Shown here piece by piece: positions 33,504 to 45,219 of a stretch of DNA of 64,000 nt; within the stretch, counting starts at the first letter, position 1, and each line of letters starts with the position of its first letter. The position numbers were made by a program, and so were the translations under genes. Source of the DNA: Microplitis mediator (lineage: Eukaryota > Arthropoda > Insecta > Hymenoptera > Braconidae); NCBI RefSeq assembly GCF_029852145.1, contig NC_079973.1, positions 14,339,921 to 14,403,920 on the forward strand, in the 5' to 3' direction. The notes beneath the pieces are model-generated. The model was not told the origin of the DNA. It worked only from the letters and a program-made list of their open reading frames with translations, and made no database searches.

Positions 33504-33810
33504 CAGTCAGAACCAGTGATTCATACCGTCCATGGTTACAAGCGTACCAACAGAAAACTCTATGCAAGAAATTTCTATGCTCGGATATCTTTCTGTTGTA
33601 AATTTCCTAGTCAGCATAATTATAATTAAGGACAATTATATTGCAAGATATTTCGATGTCAAAATTATTCTATGCAGAATATTTTTATACAGGACATCTC
33701 TGTATAAGATATTTCTATGCAAGATATCTGTATGCAGGAGATCTCTATGCAAGACACCTCTATGCAGACCATTTGTATGTAGGACAAATATATGTAAAAT
33801 TATGGCTTCG
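33504..33810 (+). mobile_element. CAGTCAGAACC-ended element, left part with ATGCAAGATATTT repeats
   Basis: Begins CAGTCAGAACCAGTGATTCA after TA. The following 250 bp are degenerate repeats of CTATGCAAGATATTT / CTATGCAGGACATTT. The matching inverted end is at 46180-46470. The ORF across it merely translates the repeats. Confidence 0.65.
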
Positions 33811-34967
33811 AGAATAAATATACAAAAATACTTGATGAGCCCTTTCGATTGCCGCCAAGAACGCCCTCGCAGATTTCCCTAGCGGTTTCAGCGGCACGAT
33901 AAAATTACCGTTTATTACCGTTAAATCGTCGTAAGTTCTGCCGTCGAACATTCGACTGCATGGAGTGATTTGACGATCGTTTTCGAATGCGGTTGTGAAA
34001 AATCTTCACCATATATTTTTTCAGCACTTACGGCAATGACACCATCTAATCGAATATTATATATCGCTAAATAACGATAGTATGAGCGTCGATCACCAAT
34101 GTCATAATCGTTGATTTACTGACTGTGGATACCGAAAGTACAAACATATGTGAATAATTGTATTGCATTTAGACCGACATTTTACGCTCAATTTACAGTA
34201 GATTAATTCTCCAATCACACGCATTTAGATGTAAAATTTGCAAATTCATGGGACTGCCCGGGAAAAAAAATATAGTATAATTTTATATAGTGATTTATAT
34301 GTATACAATAACTGCCATGAAAAAAAAAAAATATTAACCTCGCCGAGTTATGGACTCGAACACAAGACCTTCTGATTTGAAGTCTGACGTGTTAATCACT
34401 GTGCTGAATCACACACTTGAGAGCAGAAGTTAATTGTATATATTTATTTGGATACAAATGAACTTTAGATAATTAAAAATTTAATTATTTAAGTGTTTTT
34501 TACATTTTTTCACGACACGAATAATTTTAGTATACTTGGAGTCTATCACTGGCTATCAGAGACATTTAAAAAATGAAAAATCTGACCGGCAACTAATCGA
34601 TAGTTCACTAACAAAAAGTTTCTCACTTACCGACACTATACGCTCGATTGACATGTGTTTGACTCAGTCAATACTGTAAATAAACCGCCAAGATTTCGGT
34701 TTTTGACAATCCCTATACTTATCAATGACCATAGAAGGACCGTCCATTACCTGTTAATTTACGGTCACTAGTCAGCTGAAATATAATGCACATACAAAAC
34801 ATCAACTATAAAGTTACTGTCGAGAATTTTCACAACGGCACTTGTCTTTCACCATCAAATAACGCTTCTTTAACAGTCGATATACGGTCATTTGTCGGTA
34901 CCGTAAATTTACGGTCATTCGACCGTCGTTTTACGATGATTTCACAGTGATGACGAATCCGCCAGGG
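33811..34967. other. non-coding, with a tRNA-like stretch and TACGGTCA motifs
   Basis: 34700-34960 contains several TACGGTCATT / AACAGTCGAT motifs, perhaps another MITE. No gene recognised other than the tRNA-like segment. Confidence 0.4.
34340..34412 (-). ncRNA. tRNA-like segment (tRNA pseudogene or SINE head)
   Basis: The minus strand shows TTCAGCACAGTGATTAACAC (A-box/D-arm-like), CAGACTTCAAATCAGAAG in the anticodon-arm position and GTGTTCGAGTCC (B-box, T-arm). Anticodon-stem pairing is broken by at least one substitution and no CCA-proximal acceptor stem is convincing. Confidence 0.5.
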
Positions 34968-35133
34968 TTGAATCACGGTGGAAACACGGTATGTTTGTTC
35001 CATTTTACCACTGTGATTCCACGGTGGCTTTACCACCGTGTAAACACGGTGTTCCCACTGTGATTACGCGGTGGATACACCGTAGAACCACAGTGGTGAA
35101 ATGACACAAAGCCACCGTGGAATCACGGTGGAT

Positions 35134-37307
35134 TGTTACGTCTAACATACAACACAGTCTCTTATTTTGAGTCAAGACACTTAAGTCCTTTACTCGGGCG
35201 ACGGAGACCTCGTCGTTACGGTAATGAGTATGAAATAGTAATCAGTATGAAGAATTGTTTTAAAAATAATAAACAAGCTTGAGAACTTACAGTTGATTAT
35301 ATGAAGTTTATTCAGATTCTGTTGTACAATTAAGTTGTTGTTGGTTGGAAGAGCGTTCAGTTATTGCCGACCGTATGAAAACCGAGGTAGAGATTCCACG
35401 TTTAAATTCTGTTTGATTAGTACCTCTAGGTTGATTGCATGGATTAATAATATTTAAATCGTTGAGGGGTTTACAGAATAACATTTTAAAAGAGGCGAGC
35501 GAAGATGTTAAATCGCGACAGAGGCTTAGACTCGACTGGACCGAACCGAGAACAACCCGCTGGACGGAAAAACCGCGAGTTTATATAGACTAAAATCGAG
35601 GGGAAATGTCATACGCTGTGACTGCCCCCTCTGCTCTTGTAATAAAAGAAACTGCAAGTCTTATCAGCATTTAGTTTTCTTTTTGGGTCTCTGGTGACTT
35701 CTGAGCACTTCTCCGCTAGTGATTCATTTCCTGTACGTACAGTAGCCAAGGATAAATAGAGATTAACCCAAGGAGAAGAAAACAGAAAAAGAAGTATAAT
35801 TGATATTTAATTTATCTTTTTAATTATTTAAATTCGAGTTGTCCTTTTCATATCTCTAATTTGAATAACAGTTACTTGAAGGAATTGACATCCCTCTGAG
35901 AAGTGAGAAATTGTATAATTTGGCGTAAGAAGGTTCTGGAAACGATCACCTTGGTCAATTAAATATAGATTTGTCCTTGATGACATAAGTTATCTTGGTT
36001 TAACTTCCAAATTGATAGATGAAAGGGTGTCATCTAGGAGACACCGCTTGGTACCAAAGGTGGTAAAAGAATTGTTAGACCCTTACGAGAGTACCCAAAA
36101 TAGTGGGTCCGAGGAGTAATATCGTGAAAAAGAAAAGAAGGAAAAGAGTTCTAGGTGGTAGGGCGACCACCGATCGTGGTCGGGAGCAGAAAAAGAAAAA
36201 GAGTCGTTGGTGATTAAAATGAGGGCACTTGATTGGTCAAGTAATAGCCTCATCCGTACTGGTACCACGACACGCGTCATTGAAGCTTGACCCTTGGGTC
36301 ACGGATGGAAGGGTGACACCTTGAGGAGTACTACTTATCACCAGAGGTGGTAGGGGAGTCGCTTGGTGGAATAAACAAGCGCGATGTCAGAACCTAAGGT
36401 TTAAGCTTATGAATCACTCGGCTGCGGTAATAAAGAAATAAGAAATCAAGAACTAATACTGATATTTATTAATCTTACTCGTTGACTTGGGACTCTTGCC
36501 CCCTTTCCCCTTCTACAAAGGGAAGTGCCGACATGGAGCACACTTGCACGTATCAATATGAATTTATTTTTCTCTTATCGAGTTATTAGTCATACTATTT
36601 TTATTTAATTTATTATATTTTTTAAAAGAATTTACTTGTTAAATTATTATTACTAGTACATTATTAATAATAATGACCCTCTAATGATAGATGCAATTTG
36701 TGGTATAATAACCGTTTAAAGGTCCTTTTTTCTAGGGTTTTTGATAATCTCAATTAGAATTGTTACTACCGTTTAAATTACATTTAGTATGCGCATATAT
36801 ATGGATATATATGTGCAGGTTGAATTAGCTATTATGTTAGATCTTTATGATATTATTTTTCAGATAGTCAAGAGAACATCTATATACGTGTCATCTATAG
36901 TTTCCTACCGAGAGGTTTAGTATATTAGCAGTATTTAATTATCAGAACCTTAGCTCAGTTACGACTACGGTTTAGTGTTTTATTAAACGTGATGAATATA
37001 TTCACGAGGAATCGGTTTTTGTGTGATTTTGATGTGTTCGCTGTGTTTGTTATTGTAATAATAATACCCGTATCGTTACTCTCAATAAACAAAAATTACA
37101 TTTGGATATAGAAGAACACACATAGCTCTCACCGCTCCAGATCTCATCGTTACGCATATTGTCCCCCTCCTTCCGGGAGTGGGCTGCTGTGGTGACAAAC
37201 CACTGCTTATGTGCCGCGATTGTTTCTTATATCGGAGTGCGATGAAATTTGATATTTAGACTTCTGTGTTCTCCATCTCTGGTCATAACATGATAAGCCT
37301 TAATACG

Positions 37308-37338
<31 letters not shown>

Positions 37339-37396
37339 GCATACTGTTTTAATTTATTGTTTTTAAGTTATTTATTGTACGAATTGTCAACCAATA

Positions 37397-37479
<83 letters not shown>

Positions 37480-37630
37480 CTTTTATATACATAGACATAT
37501 CTTTATCCGAGGGATCTCAGTATTTTTATTAGTTGTTTCTACGTTCTTTTATATTTATGAATAATTTCGTCTTTATCTCATTATCATTATTATTATTAAT
37601 TTTTTTGTGATCTCTACTCTGGTCATAACA
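35134..37630 (+). mobile_element. 2.5-kb LTR, solo, 4-bp duplication GGAT
   Basis: TGTTACGTCTAAC at the start and GGTCATAACA at the end, with GGAT at 35130-35133 and 37631-37634. No gag or pol and no internal second LTR, so it is a solo LTR or LTR-like unit. Inside are duplicated blocks of the type GGTGTCATCTAGGAGACACC / GGTGACACC, an internal repeat of the 3' end (TCTGGTCATAACATG near 37280) and (TA)n arrays. It shares tips, size and (TA)n placement with 46550-49024. Confidence 0.6.
37400..37475. repeat. (TA)n microsatellite
   Basis: About 38 TA units, with a shorter array at 37308-37335. Confidence 0.95.
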
Positions 37631-37755
37631 GGATCCACCGCGTAATCACAGTGGATACACTGTGTATACCCGGTGGTAAAATGGAACAAACCCACCGTGT
37701 AACCACGGTGGATCCACGGTGTTTACACTTCCATGGTGTTTCCACCGTGATTCAA

Positions 37756-38153
37756 ATCTGCGAAGGCGTCCAAATCGATTGATTCGTTCTAAAGATATCG
37801 TAGACGACAAAAAATCAATTTTTTTTAGCTAAATGTATTTATATTTTCGTTGAACAATAAAATAAACATTTTTTTGACTTCGAAGAGCTAAAAAATTTGC
37901 CAATCAAAACGTTTTTGAGCTTTCTGAGTTTGAAAAGAGCGGGAAGTTTCCGAGTTCGCCCACTGGGTCAACCGATATCAGGTTTTTTTTTTTTTACTTT
38001 TTTCAAAAGAATACACGCTTCTTGATTTGAATTTTCATCATTAATACTATCGATTTCATAAATTTAAGCCTCAATAAAAAAAAATATTTCACTATTTATG
38101 ATTTTTTTAAACTGAGATCTATGTGTTGAAGTTATTTTATTATGGAGAAAAAT
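37756..38153. repeat. truncated copy of the AACTTCCCGC repeat family
   Basis: Contains GAGCTTTCTGAGTTTGAAAA, GCGGGAAGTTTCCGA and GGGTCAACCGATATCAGG, matching the end of the copy at 44119-45772. No gene. Confidence 0.5.
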
Positions 38154-38345
38154 AATTGAACGATCAAAGGAGCCTGCCGTAGGCGGGCGAAGTTCGATCG
38201 TAATTATACGAAACGTCTCGTTCGAAGATGATAATTTGTAGTAATGCTTGCATTGCTGAAATTTCACACTTTTTTAGAGTTTTAAATTTGAAATTTGTTG
38301 GCGCGCAGACTATGGTGCCTGACTGGTGCGCCAACTGGTGTCATG
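38154..38345. repeat. DIRS left inverted terminal repeat
   Basis: Mirrors 46037-46183 from ACGTCTCGTTC through ATGATAATTTGTAGTAATGC to ACTGGTGTCAT. Confidence 0.8.
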
Positions 38346-38444
38346 TTTTTACCGCTATGAAAGTTGAGTTTTTTTTTTTTTTTTTTTTTTATAGATGATC
38401 ATGGGTATTTTTATTATCGGGTATTGTGATATGGGGAGGAAAGG

Positions 38445-38570
38445 TGATCATCTTCGAACGAGACGTTTCGTATAATTACGATCGAACTTCACCCGCCTTT
38501 GGCAGGCTCGTTTGATCGTTCAATTATACTATACGTCTCGTTCTCGATGATAATTTGTAGACTTTTAGAG
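38445..38570. repeat. DIRS internal complementary region
   Basis: First half (CTTCGAACGAGACGTTTCGT to GATCGTTCAA) is the complement of the outer left repeat. The second half (TTATACTATACGTCTCG onward) is the complement of the outer right end. The two meet at the predicted circle junction. Confidence 0.8.
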
Positions 38571-38734
38571 TATCACACGAAAAAGAAAAACTTACTCTAT
38601 TCTTTTTTACTCTATTTAATCAGTATTAAGATCCATGAAGTAGTTTTTTATATATAAGAGAAGGATTTGTAATATTATACTTAATATTTCTAATGCTCAT
38701 TTGGAAGTCAATATAGCCTTTGCAAATTTGTCGT

Positions 38735-38886
38735 TGTTTTGTCTGATGTATTTGCATTGAAGATTGGGATGTTATTTGTCGTAGAAAAATTCCACCATAG
38801 TTTCAACTTACTCTGGTATTGTTCGAGTGTTGATGGTGTTATTGACTTGACCATGATATCAGCGGTTGCTTCATCTACTCATTTAT
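38735..38886 (-). pseudogene. tyrosine recombinase N-terminal stub
   Basis: Minus-strand frame VDEATADIMVKSITPSTLEQ followed by YQSKLKLWWNF resembles the SAM-like arm-binding domain at the start of DIRS recombinases. The catalytic domain with its R-H-R-Y residues is absent; the frame dissolves before the terminal repeat. Confidence 0.65.
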
Positions 38887-40341
38887 TTAAGAAGGCTTCG
38901 CGGATAAGTTTCCCACCGCCAGTGAAAGTTTGTACGCCAGTGGATGTGTTTCTTGTCTGGAAGGAGATAACAACAAATTATTACTAGGTTCAAATACCAG
39001 AGGTGGTTCTGTCAGTAGTGATGTGAACAGTGGATACCAAAGCTGGGTTGGCCAGAGTGGTAACACGACTGTTCCCCCTGCTTTATCTGTTATTATTTTC
39101 CTTAAGGTTCTGAGAATGAGTGCGAAAGGAGGAAACGCATATATTTTTTCTTTCGTCCATTGAATAGTAAACGCGTCAACTGTCATTGCACTCGGATCTG
39201 GGAAACGAGAGCAAAATCTATTACATTTTTTATTCGACCTTGATGCAAAGAGGTCGATTGTAAATGGCCCGAATTTTCTGTTAATTTTTTTGAAAGCTTT
39301 CTCGCAACGTTCCCATTCTATATCAATATTTGATCTTCTTGATGCTCTATCAGCTTCGGTATTTTCAGCCAAAGGTATATATGACGCGTAGATCCAAATT
39401 TTTCTCCTTTCACACCATTGCCAGATTTTACGGGCCAGTTGATTCAGGTGAGGGTATTGGATTCCACCTGTTCTGTTAATATATGATATTGCAGACGTAT
39501 TATCAATTCTCAGGAGAATTTCGCAATTCGATAGTTTGACTGCAAAATATTTCAGAGCAAAAAAAGCTGCTAGTAGTTCTAAATAATTTACACTGAATTT
39601 TCTTTCCTCCTTCTTCCAGAACCCATGAGCGTTCACACCGTTACGGTGTGCGCTCCACCCAGTCAAAGATGCGTCCGAAGATATCTCCAGTTTATACTAA
39701 AGAGTCCTAATAGCGTCTATGTAGATTCGTCCGTCATAGTCATTATCGTTTGCCATAAGAGCCAGGTACTTTCGTCGTTCTAGTCTTTTGCAGTAGATGG
39801 ACCCATATGCAACTGCTGGGCACGCTGCTGTGAGTGTCCCCAACAGTTTTGCAAAGTCTCTAATTTTAAAATATCTATTATTCTCGAAACTATTTGTTAA
39901 TGACTCAATTTGTGTTTTCTTTTTATCCGTTAACTCTAATCTAAAATCTAAGGAATTGATAATAAAGCCTAAGTATTTACATTTTTGACTGGGTTCTTGG
40001 GAACTTTTTTGGTAATTTATGATGAAGCCTCATTGTTCCAGCAGATTTTTCACCAAGCTTAGTACAACTTTACAAGAATCGTATGAATTTTCAACAATTA
40101 AAAGATCATTGATGTAAATGACTGATAGAATTCCTTGGTCTCTAATTTTGTTCATGACAGGTTTCATGATTTTTGTGTAAGCAAAAGGACTTGTGAACGA
40201 ATAAGATTTATGAACGGGTACAAGATACGCATCTTTCAGGTCGATTGAGACCATTGACTTCCATTTTAAAGTGACTAGTGTCAATAAAGGGCATAGCCGG
40301 ATTAATATGGGAATTCTGCTCCCATGGCTTTTTTGACTCAA
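38887..40341 (-). pseudogene. DIRS reverse transcriptase (C-terminal part) and RNase H
   Basis: RT motifs MVSIDLKDAY (motif A) and SVIYINDLLI at the YxDD site, where the first Asp is Asn, are followed by a stop and a readable connection region (KYLGFIINS). The RNase H then starts SDASLTGWSA and continues NYLELLAAFFAL, LLRIDNTSAISYIN and ENTEADRASR, then a C-terminal domain ending near 38887. Sections between HFKME and MVSID and after HKSYSF are shorter than usual, indicating deletions. It continues the RT start at 42584-42823 across the inserted palindrome. Confidence 0.8.
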
Positions 40342-42583
40342 ACTCAGTCGGTGGATTTAGTGTCGAATGAAAATGATTCACTTCAATTTTTAGCTCTTTA
40401 ACTCAAACGGTATTCGAGAATTTCAAAAAAACCTGTTTTATCGAAATTATTTTAATTTTTATAGTAAAATTCGGAATTAATTAATGATGATTTTTTTCCT
40501 AATTCTTCAGAGTCCAAAACATGAAAAAATCATATGATCATGATTCTCAAACGGAAAGCCGATTTTTAACGGAGAAAAGAAAATTATAATCTTCTTTTCT
40601 TTTAGCCTTTTTGAAATATGTCACTCACCAAAATTGGTCAAAAAATGTCTTTCATACTCCTCTATACTCAGGAATTTTTTTGAATTTTTTGAATTGGTGG
40701 AACAATTCAAAAAAAATTAAAAACTCACTTTTTTCTTAAAATCTTGCGTTTTAACAAACTTATATTTTTTTTTAGTACAAATGAATACGTGAAAATTTTT
40801 TTTATTATAATTTTTTTTTTCTGTATCAAAATTCAAAATATTTCCCAATAGTATGAAAAAATATATATAAGTATTAGGGTGTCCCAAAAAAAAAACAAAT
40901 ATATTTTTTTTCAACGTCGTATGAGCTCAAAAGTTACTTTATATTATAAGAAAAATCTTCACCGAATTTCAGCCAGATATCTTTAAAATTGAGCTATCAC
41001 AAAGGGGGGTCCCCTTTCCCATTTCAAATACACGCAAAAATTTTTCATTTCAGTTTTTTGTTATTAAGACTGAAAAAAATTTTTTTTTTCAATTCCACCG
41101 AGTATAATTTCGTAGGAAATTAAATTCTCTACAAAAAAGTGTTTAAGCATTATATACGTCAAACGAACTGGGACAAAGTTACGGGGTTTCAAAGAACAAC
41201 AAGAATTTAGTTTCCTCAATGTTAATTTTTTTAAAATTATTTTTCATTTTTATTCCTTCAAAAAATTTTTTTTTTTAAATTTTGACGAGCGCAGTCGTGT
41301 AGAAAATTTAATTTCCTACAAAAAGTATTTGATATCATATATTCGTCAAATGAATGAGTAAAAAGTTTCAGGGCTTGAAATGTCAACGAAAAGTTAAGTT
41401 TAAAAAATATTAAATTTTTGAACTCTACTGTCAACGAAAAAGTGAACTTCATTATTCGTTGACATTTAAAGACCTGTAACTTTTTTCTTATCCATTCAAC
41501 GTATATAAGATATAAAATATTGTTTGTAGGAAATTTAATTTCCTACAAGAACGTGTTTCTCAAAATGTGAAAAAAAAAATTTTGATAGAACAAAAATGAA
41601 AAATAATAAAAAATAATTTAACACTGATGAAACTGAATTTTTGTTAATCTTTGAAGCCCCGTAACTTTTTCCCAGTTTGTTTGACGTACATAATGTATAA
41701 GCACCTTTTGTAGAGAATTTGATTACCTATGAAATTATACCAGGCGGAATTGAAAAAAAAATTTTTTTTCATAGTCTTAATAACAAAAAACTAAAATGAA
41801 AAAGTTTCGCGTATATTTTAAATGGAAAAGGGGACCCCCCTTTGTGATAGCTCAATTTTAAAGATATCTGGCTGAAACTCGGTGAGGGTTTTTTTTTATA
41901 ATATAAAGTAACTTTTGAGCCTATAAGACGTTGAAAAAAAAAATATTTGTTTTTTTTTGGACACCCTAATAGGTATTACCTTTAAGTGTCTCTTGAATCA
42001 TTAATAACCCTTATAATGACTGTAGGCTATTGATTCTTTATGTTTTTTTTGCGAAGATATATTTTTGGTAAAAAAAATTTCTACGTATTGATTTGTACTA
42101 AAAAAAAGCATAAGTTTGTTAAAACGCAAGATTTTAAGAAAAAAATGAGTTTTTAATTTTTTTGAATTGTTCCACCAATTCAAAAAATTCAAAAAAATTT
42201 CTGAGTATAGAGGAGTATGAAAGACATTTTCTGACGAATTTTGGTGAGTGACATATTTCAAAAAGGCTAAAAAAGAGGAAGATTATAATTTTCTTTTCTC
42301 CGTTAAAAATCGGCTTTCCGTTTGAGAATCATGATCATATGATTTTTTCATGTTTTGGACTCTGAAGAATTAGGAAAAAAATCATCATTAATTAATTCCG
42401 AATTTTACTATAAAAATTAAAATAATTTCGATAAAACAGGTTTTTTTGAAATTCTCTAATACCGTTTGAGTTAAAGAGCTAAAAATTGAAGTGAATCATT
42501 TTCATTCGACACTAAATCCACCGACTGAGTTTGAGTCAAAAAAGCCATGGGAGCAGAATCCACTTATTAATCCGGCTATGCCC
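40289..42583. mobile_element. palindromic Spy-like non-autonomous element inserted between AAA and TTT
   Basis: The left end GGGCATAGCCGGATTAATA at 40289 is mirrored at 42583. The flanks are AAA (40286-40288) and TTT (42584-42586), with no duplication. Joining the flanks restores the RT frame across LNK / FID, as expected for motif -KLNKFI- of this family, so nothing was gained or lost from the target. The arms are about 500 bp. The middle is occupied by another palindromic element (40874-41969). No transposase. Confidence 0.8.
40874..41969. mobile_element. 1.1-kb palindrome (TTAGGGTGTCC ends) nested in the Spy-like element
   Basis: TTAGGGTGTCCCAAAAAAAA at the left is mirrored by GGACACCCTAA at the right, with TA on both sides (40872-40873, 41970-41971). 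Nearly the whole length is self-complementary, with blocks such as AATTTAATTTCCTACAA and AAAGATATCTGGCTGAAA. Non-coding. Confidence 0.75.
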
Positions 42584-42962
42584 TTTGTTAAGCTTTTTTA
42601 GATTAATTATAAATCTGCTGGAACCATTTAGCTTATAAACGAGAAAGAAGGAGGAGATAAATTGACCCCCTTCGTCATGACAGTGCTCTATTACTTTTTT
42701 AGCTAAGAGCTTGTTAATTTCATTTCTCATTTTGGTGAGATCATTATTCGTCCATATTTGCTCTGTTGGGGGACTTGTTTGGTGAGGAATTGTATGAATG
42801 GTATTTTGTAACCCTTCAAACATTCTGGAACGAATCTATTATCAGTGATTTGTTCCCAGTTTTTTATAAAATATTTTAGACGACCTGCAGGATGTTTTAC
42901 CTCAATTATTTCCTTGGAGGTGGTTGGCGAGTTGAAGATCGGCTGGGTACTTTTGTCGAGCT
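42584..42962 (-). pseudogene. DIRS reverse transcriptase, N-terminal part
   Basis: Minus-strand frames read VKHPAGRLKYFIKNWEQIT and LKGYKIPF, then after a frameshift near 42770 KMRNEINKLLAKKVIE, FISSFFLVYKLNGSSRFIIN and LKKLNK, the usual start of DIRS RT up to the palindrome insertion. Confidence 0.75.
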
Positions 42963-43796
42963 TTAGCTCATTCGCTGGGATATGGGTTTGAATTTTATCA
43001 CCGATTTTTTCTGGCTCCCCACCTGCTTGTACTTTGCAGGTGGGTACCTGGAGTTTCCCTGATCTTTAGGCTTGAAATTAGTCACCTTCGACGTAGATTT
43101 TATACTGGAACAGGCTTTTTCTAAGTCTTTAGCCTCTTTCATTACTTCGGCAAATTTTTTGCCGTATAGCCATTTGTCTGCTTTAGTAGCGTCCACCGTT
43201 GGCTTAACTAACTTATTCATGAGTAGCGTAATAAATGCTCTTCTTGCCTGAGATTGCTGATAAAATACGTCCGTGAGGAGTTTACCTGTATCGCAAAGAT
43301 ATTTCATGAGGGTCTCCTGGTCAATACCATCGTCAGGATCTTCCAGCATCATAGATACGGCAGTGCTCAATGCAGATATTGCTGAGCCGATGCAGTTTTG
43401 TGTTTGTGCAAAATGTTCGTCTCGTTTTAAGGCGACTTCTGTCATAACCGGAGATATTTCTGTATTGACCTTAGGAGCCTCCGTATAAAGTTCATCCTTT
43501 CGTGGATACGTCTTAAGAATAATCTTCTTATCCTCTTCCGGATAGCCTTCTTGCATCTATTTTTGCCAACGGACTTTTAATTCTTGGTCAATTTTTATCT
43601 CCATTTCCTTCTTGGCATCAGGATGCTCTCCTAGCATCTCTATCATCACCTCCTTTATGCTTTGTGCATTTTCCGGTGTTTCTTCTTCATCAGTAGAACC
43701 GGCCTCAGTCGATTTCATTAGTTCTTGAGATTCTGACGGGGTTTCTGGAGGATTATCTGCGTCCTTGATGTTACCAGCATCCCTCTTATTTACCAT
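42963..43796 (-). pseudogene. DIRS gag, main part
   Basis: Two abutting frames, 43796-43557 and 43556-42963, are in the same phase, separated by one TAG after RWQK. The first is acidic (DEEETPEN ... IKIDQELKVRWQK). The second has a helical body (AISALSTAVSMMLEDPDDG, QSQARRAFITLLMNKLVKP) and a basic tail (KYKQVGSQKKSVIKFKP), the layout of DIRS capsid proteins. Confidence 0.7.
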
Positions 43797-44118
43797 ATCT
43801 AAAAAAGAAAATAAGCAAAAAATACTTTCATGTAAGAAATGTTTTAATTTGAAACAACTCTTATTGCATTTGGTAATTATACATTTGTCGTAGAGATCTG
43901 CTGGTCTTATGGACCGTTTTTCGTATGGACAGTTTGACGTTTAAATAGTTTGTCGTATAGACAGTTTGTCGTATGGACAGTTTGTCGTATGGGCGGTTTG
44001 TCGTATGGACAATACAGTGTAAATATATTATTAACACTATCATACTTGAGTATGAGTGATTCACAACAGGTGAATGTGTTTAAGTAAGTGTCTCGTATAG
44101 GGACTAAATACTTTTTTT
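43797..44118. other. DIRS interior with GTTTGTCGTATGGACA repeats
   Basis: 43910-44015 contains four tandem units of about 18 bp, close to AGTTTGTCGTATGGAC. Non-coding; between the gag pieces. Confidence 0.6.
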
Positions 44119-44277
44119 TAACTTCCCGCTAAGAAAATCGACGATTTTCGAAAAATTGGGAAGTTATTGTTTTCACCCCGATTTTCGAAAGTCGAGTTTT
44201 CAGCAGATGTCGACGTTTTGAGGTCCTAGGAAGCTATTCTGACTATTTTCAGAATGATGTCCGAGTGTATGTATGTA

Positions 44278-44282
<5 letters not shown>

Positions 44283-44352
<70 letters not shown>

Positions 44353-44363
44353 GCGTGTGTGTA

Positions 44364-44435
<72 letters not shown>

Positions 44436-44440
44436 TGTGT
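44283..44440. repeat. (TG)n microsatellite
   Basis: Interrupted by a few TATG units. The poly Val-Cys ORFs are artefacts. Confidence 0.95.
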
Positions 44441-44921
44441 AAACTCTTTGTAACTTTTTAACTAATGAATCGATTTGGATGGTTGAGGTGGCAATCGAAA
44501 AAGCTTGTTGGCCCTCAACTTTCCTAAAAATTTCAGATCATTTGATCAAGCAGACTCGAAAATATTGGCGAATTACGAAAAAAAAAAAATTTTTTTTTTT
44601 AGTTTTTTAGTCATTTCTCAGAAAAGACTTGAACGATCAACTCCAAAATCTAATCAGCTCTAGAAGTTCATACGCCGCGTTGAATGCCACCTCAACCATC
44701 TCAATCAGTTAATTTGTTCGAGAGATATCGTTGGCGAAAGAAATGATAAAAAACGGTTTTTTTCGATTGATCTTTGAAGTGACTCATCCGATCAATTTCG
44801 AAATTTAATCAGCTCTAGAATTTAAGAAAACGCGCCGATTGCCACCTCAAACGTCAAAATCGGTTGATTAGTTCAAAAGATATCGGCGCTGAAAAGTTAA
44901 AAAAATAACATTTTATGTAAT

Positions 44922-45219
44922 ATAAGTAATTTAATTACGTCCAGTAAATGATATAATACTAAAAATGTTCACAGGAATTCAGGACAAATAAAATTCAAAC
45001 CATTAATTATTAACATTATTAACATATAATAGATTATAAACCATAAGGATTAAGGTATGGCTATATTTGTTATGTGTTTTATTTTGTAAAGAAAGGTTAT
45101 AATTATTTATGTTTTAAATTTAGTTGCTGATGAAGTCCAAATAAAGGACGAAACGTTTAACAAAGATCAAATAATGGTTTAAATTTTATTTGTCCTGAAT
45201 TCCTGTGAACATTTTTAGT
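44922..45219 (+). mobile_element. 298-bp insertion with 12-bp direct repeats and a hammerhead-like core
   Basis: ATTTTATGTAAT occurs at 44910-44921 and 45220-45231, a likely 12-bp target duplication. Inverted ends CTAAAAATGTTCACAGGAAT lie at 44959 and, complemented, at 45218. A hammerhead-type core is present at 45127-45154. Retrotransposition (long duplication) with a ribozyme resembles non-autonomous Penelope-like or retrozyme-type elements. Confidence 0.6.
45127..45168 (+). ncRNA. hammerhead ribozyme-like motif
   Basis: CTGATGA at 45127-45133, a stem of GTCC (45135-45138) with GGAC (45146-45149) around an AAATAAA loop, then GAAAC at 45150-45154, is the conserved catalytic core with stem II. 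An ATC at 45166-45168 could be the cleavage triplet. Stem III is short and poorly formed by eye. The flanks TTTTAAATTTAG upstream and GGTTTAAATTTTA downstream could make stem I. Confidence 0.55.

Larger units (their letters stand above)
34968..37755. mobile_element. TTGAATCACGGTGG-ended MITE, split by an LTR
   Basis: TTGAATCACGGTGGAAACAC at the left is mirrored by GGTGTTTCCACCGTGATTCAA-type sequence at the right. Own sequence, 34968-35133 and 37631-37755, is almost entirely CACGGTGG / CCACCGTG motifs. Removing the LTR and one GGAT restores a continuous motif run. Confidence 0.65.

Noticed and set aside
34340..34412. Functional tRNA gene
   Set aside because: The anticodon stem and acceptor stem do not pair well by eye, so it is listed only as tRNA-like.
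40717..42261. Minus-strand Lys/Phe-rich ORFs in the nested palindromes
   Set aside because: They are low-complexity and partly mirrored by the palindrome, with no family likeness.
44254..44461. Overlapping poly Val-Cys ORFs
   Set aside because: Translations of the (TG)n array in copy A of the repeat family.
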